DNA from: CAZKMM01 sp964592965
Lineage (GTDB): Bacteria; RBG-13-61-14; DRUE01
NCBI GenBank assembly: GCA_964592965.1
Contig: CAZQJX010000143.1
Coordinates: 1-5,693 of the forward strand
DNA: 5,693 bases
Direction of reading: 5' to 3'
Shown here: piece by piece, positions 4,236 through 5,693 of the stretch
Layout of the letters: each line of letters opens with the position of its first letter
Numbering within the stretch: position 1 is the stretch's first letter
Position numbers and translations under genes: made by a program
The notes under the pieces: generated by a model
Seen by the model: only the letters and a program-made list of their open reading frames with translations
Told to the model about the DNA's origin: nothing
The model's database searches: none

Positions 4236-5693
4236 TTTTTTCTCCTTAATCTGATTTTCCAGCACATAAGCACAAAAAGGGGCAGAAAAAGCAAAGCCAG
4301 CTCTGCGCCCATCTCCCCTGATAAATGCTCTGTTGGCTCTATCGCCCGACCTTGATTTACGCTTCCAAGACAATCCAGTCCGCCCTCCTCTCCTTCCATT
4401 TCAGTCAAAGTAAAAGTCTCCTGAGGAGTTATGGTTTTGCGCAAACTGATAGATTTTTGACCAGAGCTATCCTCAGTAACTATCTGCACACAATAAGTCT
4501 GGTCATTGACCAAATTGACTACTTTAATTTCGTATTTATGGTCTGGCTCGGGATTGGAAATGATAATCGGAGAAGCTGGGTCACCATCACCGCCAGTATC
4601 ATCAATCTTTTCTGGCTCATCTAATGGCGCAGAGCAATTGGTGCCGTAGTAAATTATGTATCGTGCGATATCTTCTGCTGACTGGCTTTTAAATTTTATA
4701 TAAATCTTTTCCTCACCAAATCCTAGCGAAAAATCCTGAGCAAGAGGCGGAAGATTAATGCTAACTTTTAGCGCACTCCTTCCCTGATGATAAGGAGAGT
4801 ATTTTGAATCACGAACAAATATGCCAAGAATATGCTCCCCCTCCCCAACATCTCGGCTGGAAAGAGTAATCTCCTGCGGGTCAGATGTTATATCTCCATA
4901 GGTGATAGTGCGTTCGCAGTCATCAGGTGAGATGGCAAATTGCGGACAGATGGCAATGGTGTAATATTTTCCGGTATCGGTTGAAAAACGGATTTTAAAT
5001 TCCTCAACCTCTATGGTAGTGCCTGTGTCCAGTTCAAGGTTATATATTCCCGGATTGGCAGAAATAACCGAAACCGTGCTTGAGCCTTGCGGTGCAAAAT
5101 AAAGATAACCATCTTCACTACTTGAATCAGTCATAACCAAGGGAGTGGTTGTATTAAAGTCAAGAATCTGTGTAGGAGGCTCATCTTGAAAGTAATCATA
5201 ATCAAAAACTTCTATAACTTTAAGAGCACTTCCTTCAGTGAAAAATAAAGGTGTCCCTTCCTCTCCTTTAATTTCTTTAAACCACAATTGGGAAACAGCA
5301 TCGGAAATTGAAGTATATTTATCCTCTAACCTTGCACCATTAATATAAATTCCATAAAGCCATATTTGTTTGGCAGTTTGATTCCCTGCTACAGGAGTAT
5401 AACTTTCAACATCAAAGCCTTTAAACTTATCAAATTCAGAAACAAGAAAAGTTGATGAAATATAAGAAGAACGACAAATATATCTATAAAAGTATGTCAT
5501 GGTGCTACCCCAATGTTTAGCATATAAGCGATATGTGGTTTTAGTGAGCTCAACTGAATCTCCGTAAGTCTCCAAAGGACCACCATTGCCTGAAATGCTA
5601 TCTCCCCTGACCATAGCCCAATTTAGATAAGAGGTTGTTTTACTTTCCGCTATCTCAACAAACAAACAATCAACTCCGCTTTCATCCCAATTT
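4232..5693 (-). CDS. Exported FN3-like protein with C-terminal membrane anchor (N-terminus beyond window)
   Basis: The frame is open to the right edge: codons upstream of TTG 5665 read NWDESGVDCL without a stop. The TTG is therefore not the start, and at least 486 residues are visible. The N-terminal half is rich in Tyr, Phe, Ser and Thr and I do not recognise it. A later part (about 4420-4750) looks like a fibronectin type III domain: a PP start, the central strand YIIYYGT, then YCVQIVTEDSSGQKS. It is followed by an acidic Gly/Glu linker with GGLDCLG (4367-4387). A terminal hydrophobic helix follows (about 4256-4312) and then RLRRKK. Linker, helix and basic tail resemble C-terminal sorting signals of the MYXO-CTERM kind, or a simple C-terminal anchor. 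Placement next to the barrel gene recalls the MXAN_2561 family, described as CTERM-anchored. Several Cys residues could form disulfides, as expected for an exported protein. The signal peptide should lie beyond the edge. Confidence 0.82.
   Translation of the reverse strand, partial: NWDESGVDCLFVEIAESKTTSYLNWAMVRGDSISGNGGPLETYGDSVELTKTTYRLYAKHWGSTMTYFYRYICRSSYISSTFLVSEFDKFKGFDVESYTPVAGNQTAKQIWLYGIYINGARLEDKYTSISDAVSQLWFKEIKGEEGTPLFFTEGSALKVIEVFDYDYFQDEPPTQILDFNTTTPLVMTDSSSEDGYLYFAPQGSSTVSVISANPGIYNLELDTGTTIEVEEFKIRFSTDTGKYYTIAICPQFAISPDDCERTITYGDITSDPQEITLSSRDVGEGEHILGIFVRDSKYSPYHQGRSALKVSINLPPLAQDFSLGFGEEKIYIKFKSQSAEDIARYIIYYGTNCSAPLDEPEKIDDTGGDGDPASPIIISNPEPDHKYEIKVVNLVNDQTYCVQIVTEDSSGQKSISLRKTITPQETFTLTEMEGEEGGLDCLGSVNQGRAIEPTEHLSGEMGAELALLFLPLFVLMCWKIRLRRKK
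4242..4247 (-). promoter_or_regulatory. Ribosome binding site that fixes the barrel-protein start
   Basis: Minus-strand AAGGAG lies six bases before ATG 4235. It sits inside the codons for the basic tail (Leu-Arg-Arg-Lys-Lys) of the upstream gene. It supports ATG 4235 over the upstream in-frame ATG at 4373. Confidence 0.75.

Noticed and set aside
4236..4373. Longer start (ATG 4373) for the barrel protein, adding 46 residues
   Set aside because: The extra residues overlap the upstream gene, are basic and unlike a signal peptide, and would bury the true signal sequence. ATG 4235 has a good ribosome binding site and opens directly into the signal peptide.
5663..5665. TTG at 5665 as start of the FN3-like protein
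   Set aside because: The same frame is open to the window edge, there is no ribosome binding site or signal peptide at this TTG, and the upstream codons look like normal coding sequence. The gene is cut by the edge.

Overview
The window carries protein-coding genes almost end to end (about 95% of the bases). It looks like chromosomal DNA from a Gram-negative, probably uncultured bacterium. Evidence for an outer membrane is a predicted outer-membrane beta-barrel ending in aromatic Phe, a lipoprotein and a secreted propeller protein. G+C is around 40-45% by eye. The C-terminally anchored protein plus barrel pair resembles families I associate with Myxococcota and other delta-proteobacterial-type lineages, but the G+C is far below that of myxobacteria, so I do not name a phylum. 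No RNA genes, insertion sequences, CRISPR arrays or long repeats were seen.

Left part (1-1031, minus strand): a nearly complete phosphofructokinase of the PfkA superfamily, missing only its C-terminal end. It has the Asp and Lys residues that mark pyrophosphate-dependent enzymes rather than ATP-dependent ones. A short intergenic stretch (1032-1135) holds a good sigma70-like promoter for this gene and separates it from a divergent plus-strand gene (1136-2227). That gene encodes a secreted, probably seven-bladed beta-propeller protein of unknown function.

Right part (2221-5693, minus strand): a tightly packed run of four genes, read right to left. First is a large exported protein with an FN3-like domain and a C-terminal membrane anchor, whose N-terminus lies beyond the right edge. 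Next come an outer-membrane beta-barrel, the tRNA pseudouridine synthase TruA, and a small lipoprotein. Two of the three junctions are ATGA stop/start overlaps and the third is a gap of 15-21 bases, so this is almost certainly one operon with translational coupling. The operon meets the propeller gene tail to tail with a 7-base overlap and no terminator between them.

TruA apart, the operon is a cell-envelope set. The anchored protein and the barrel look like a conserved partner pair of unknown function (compare the MXAN_2561/MXAN_2562 families), and this is the most interesting content of the window.
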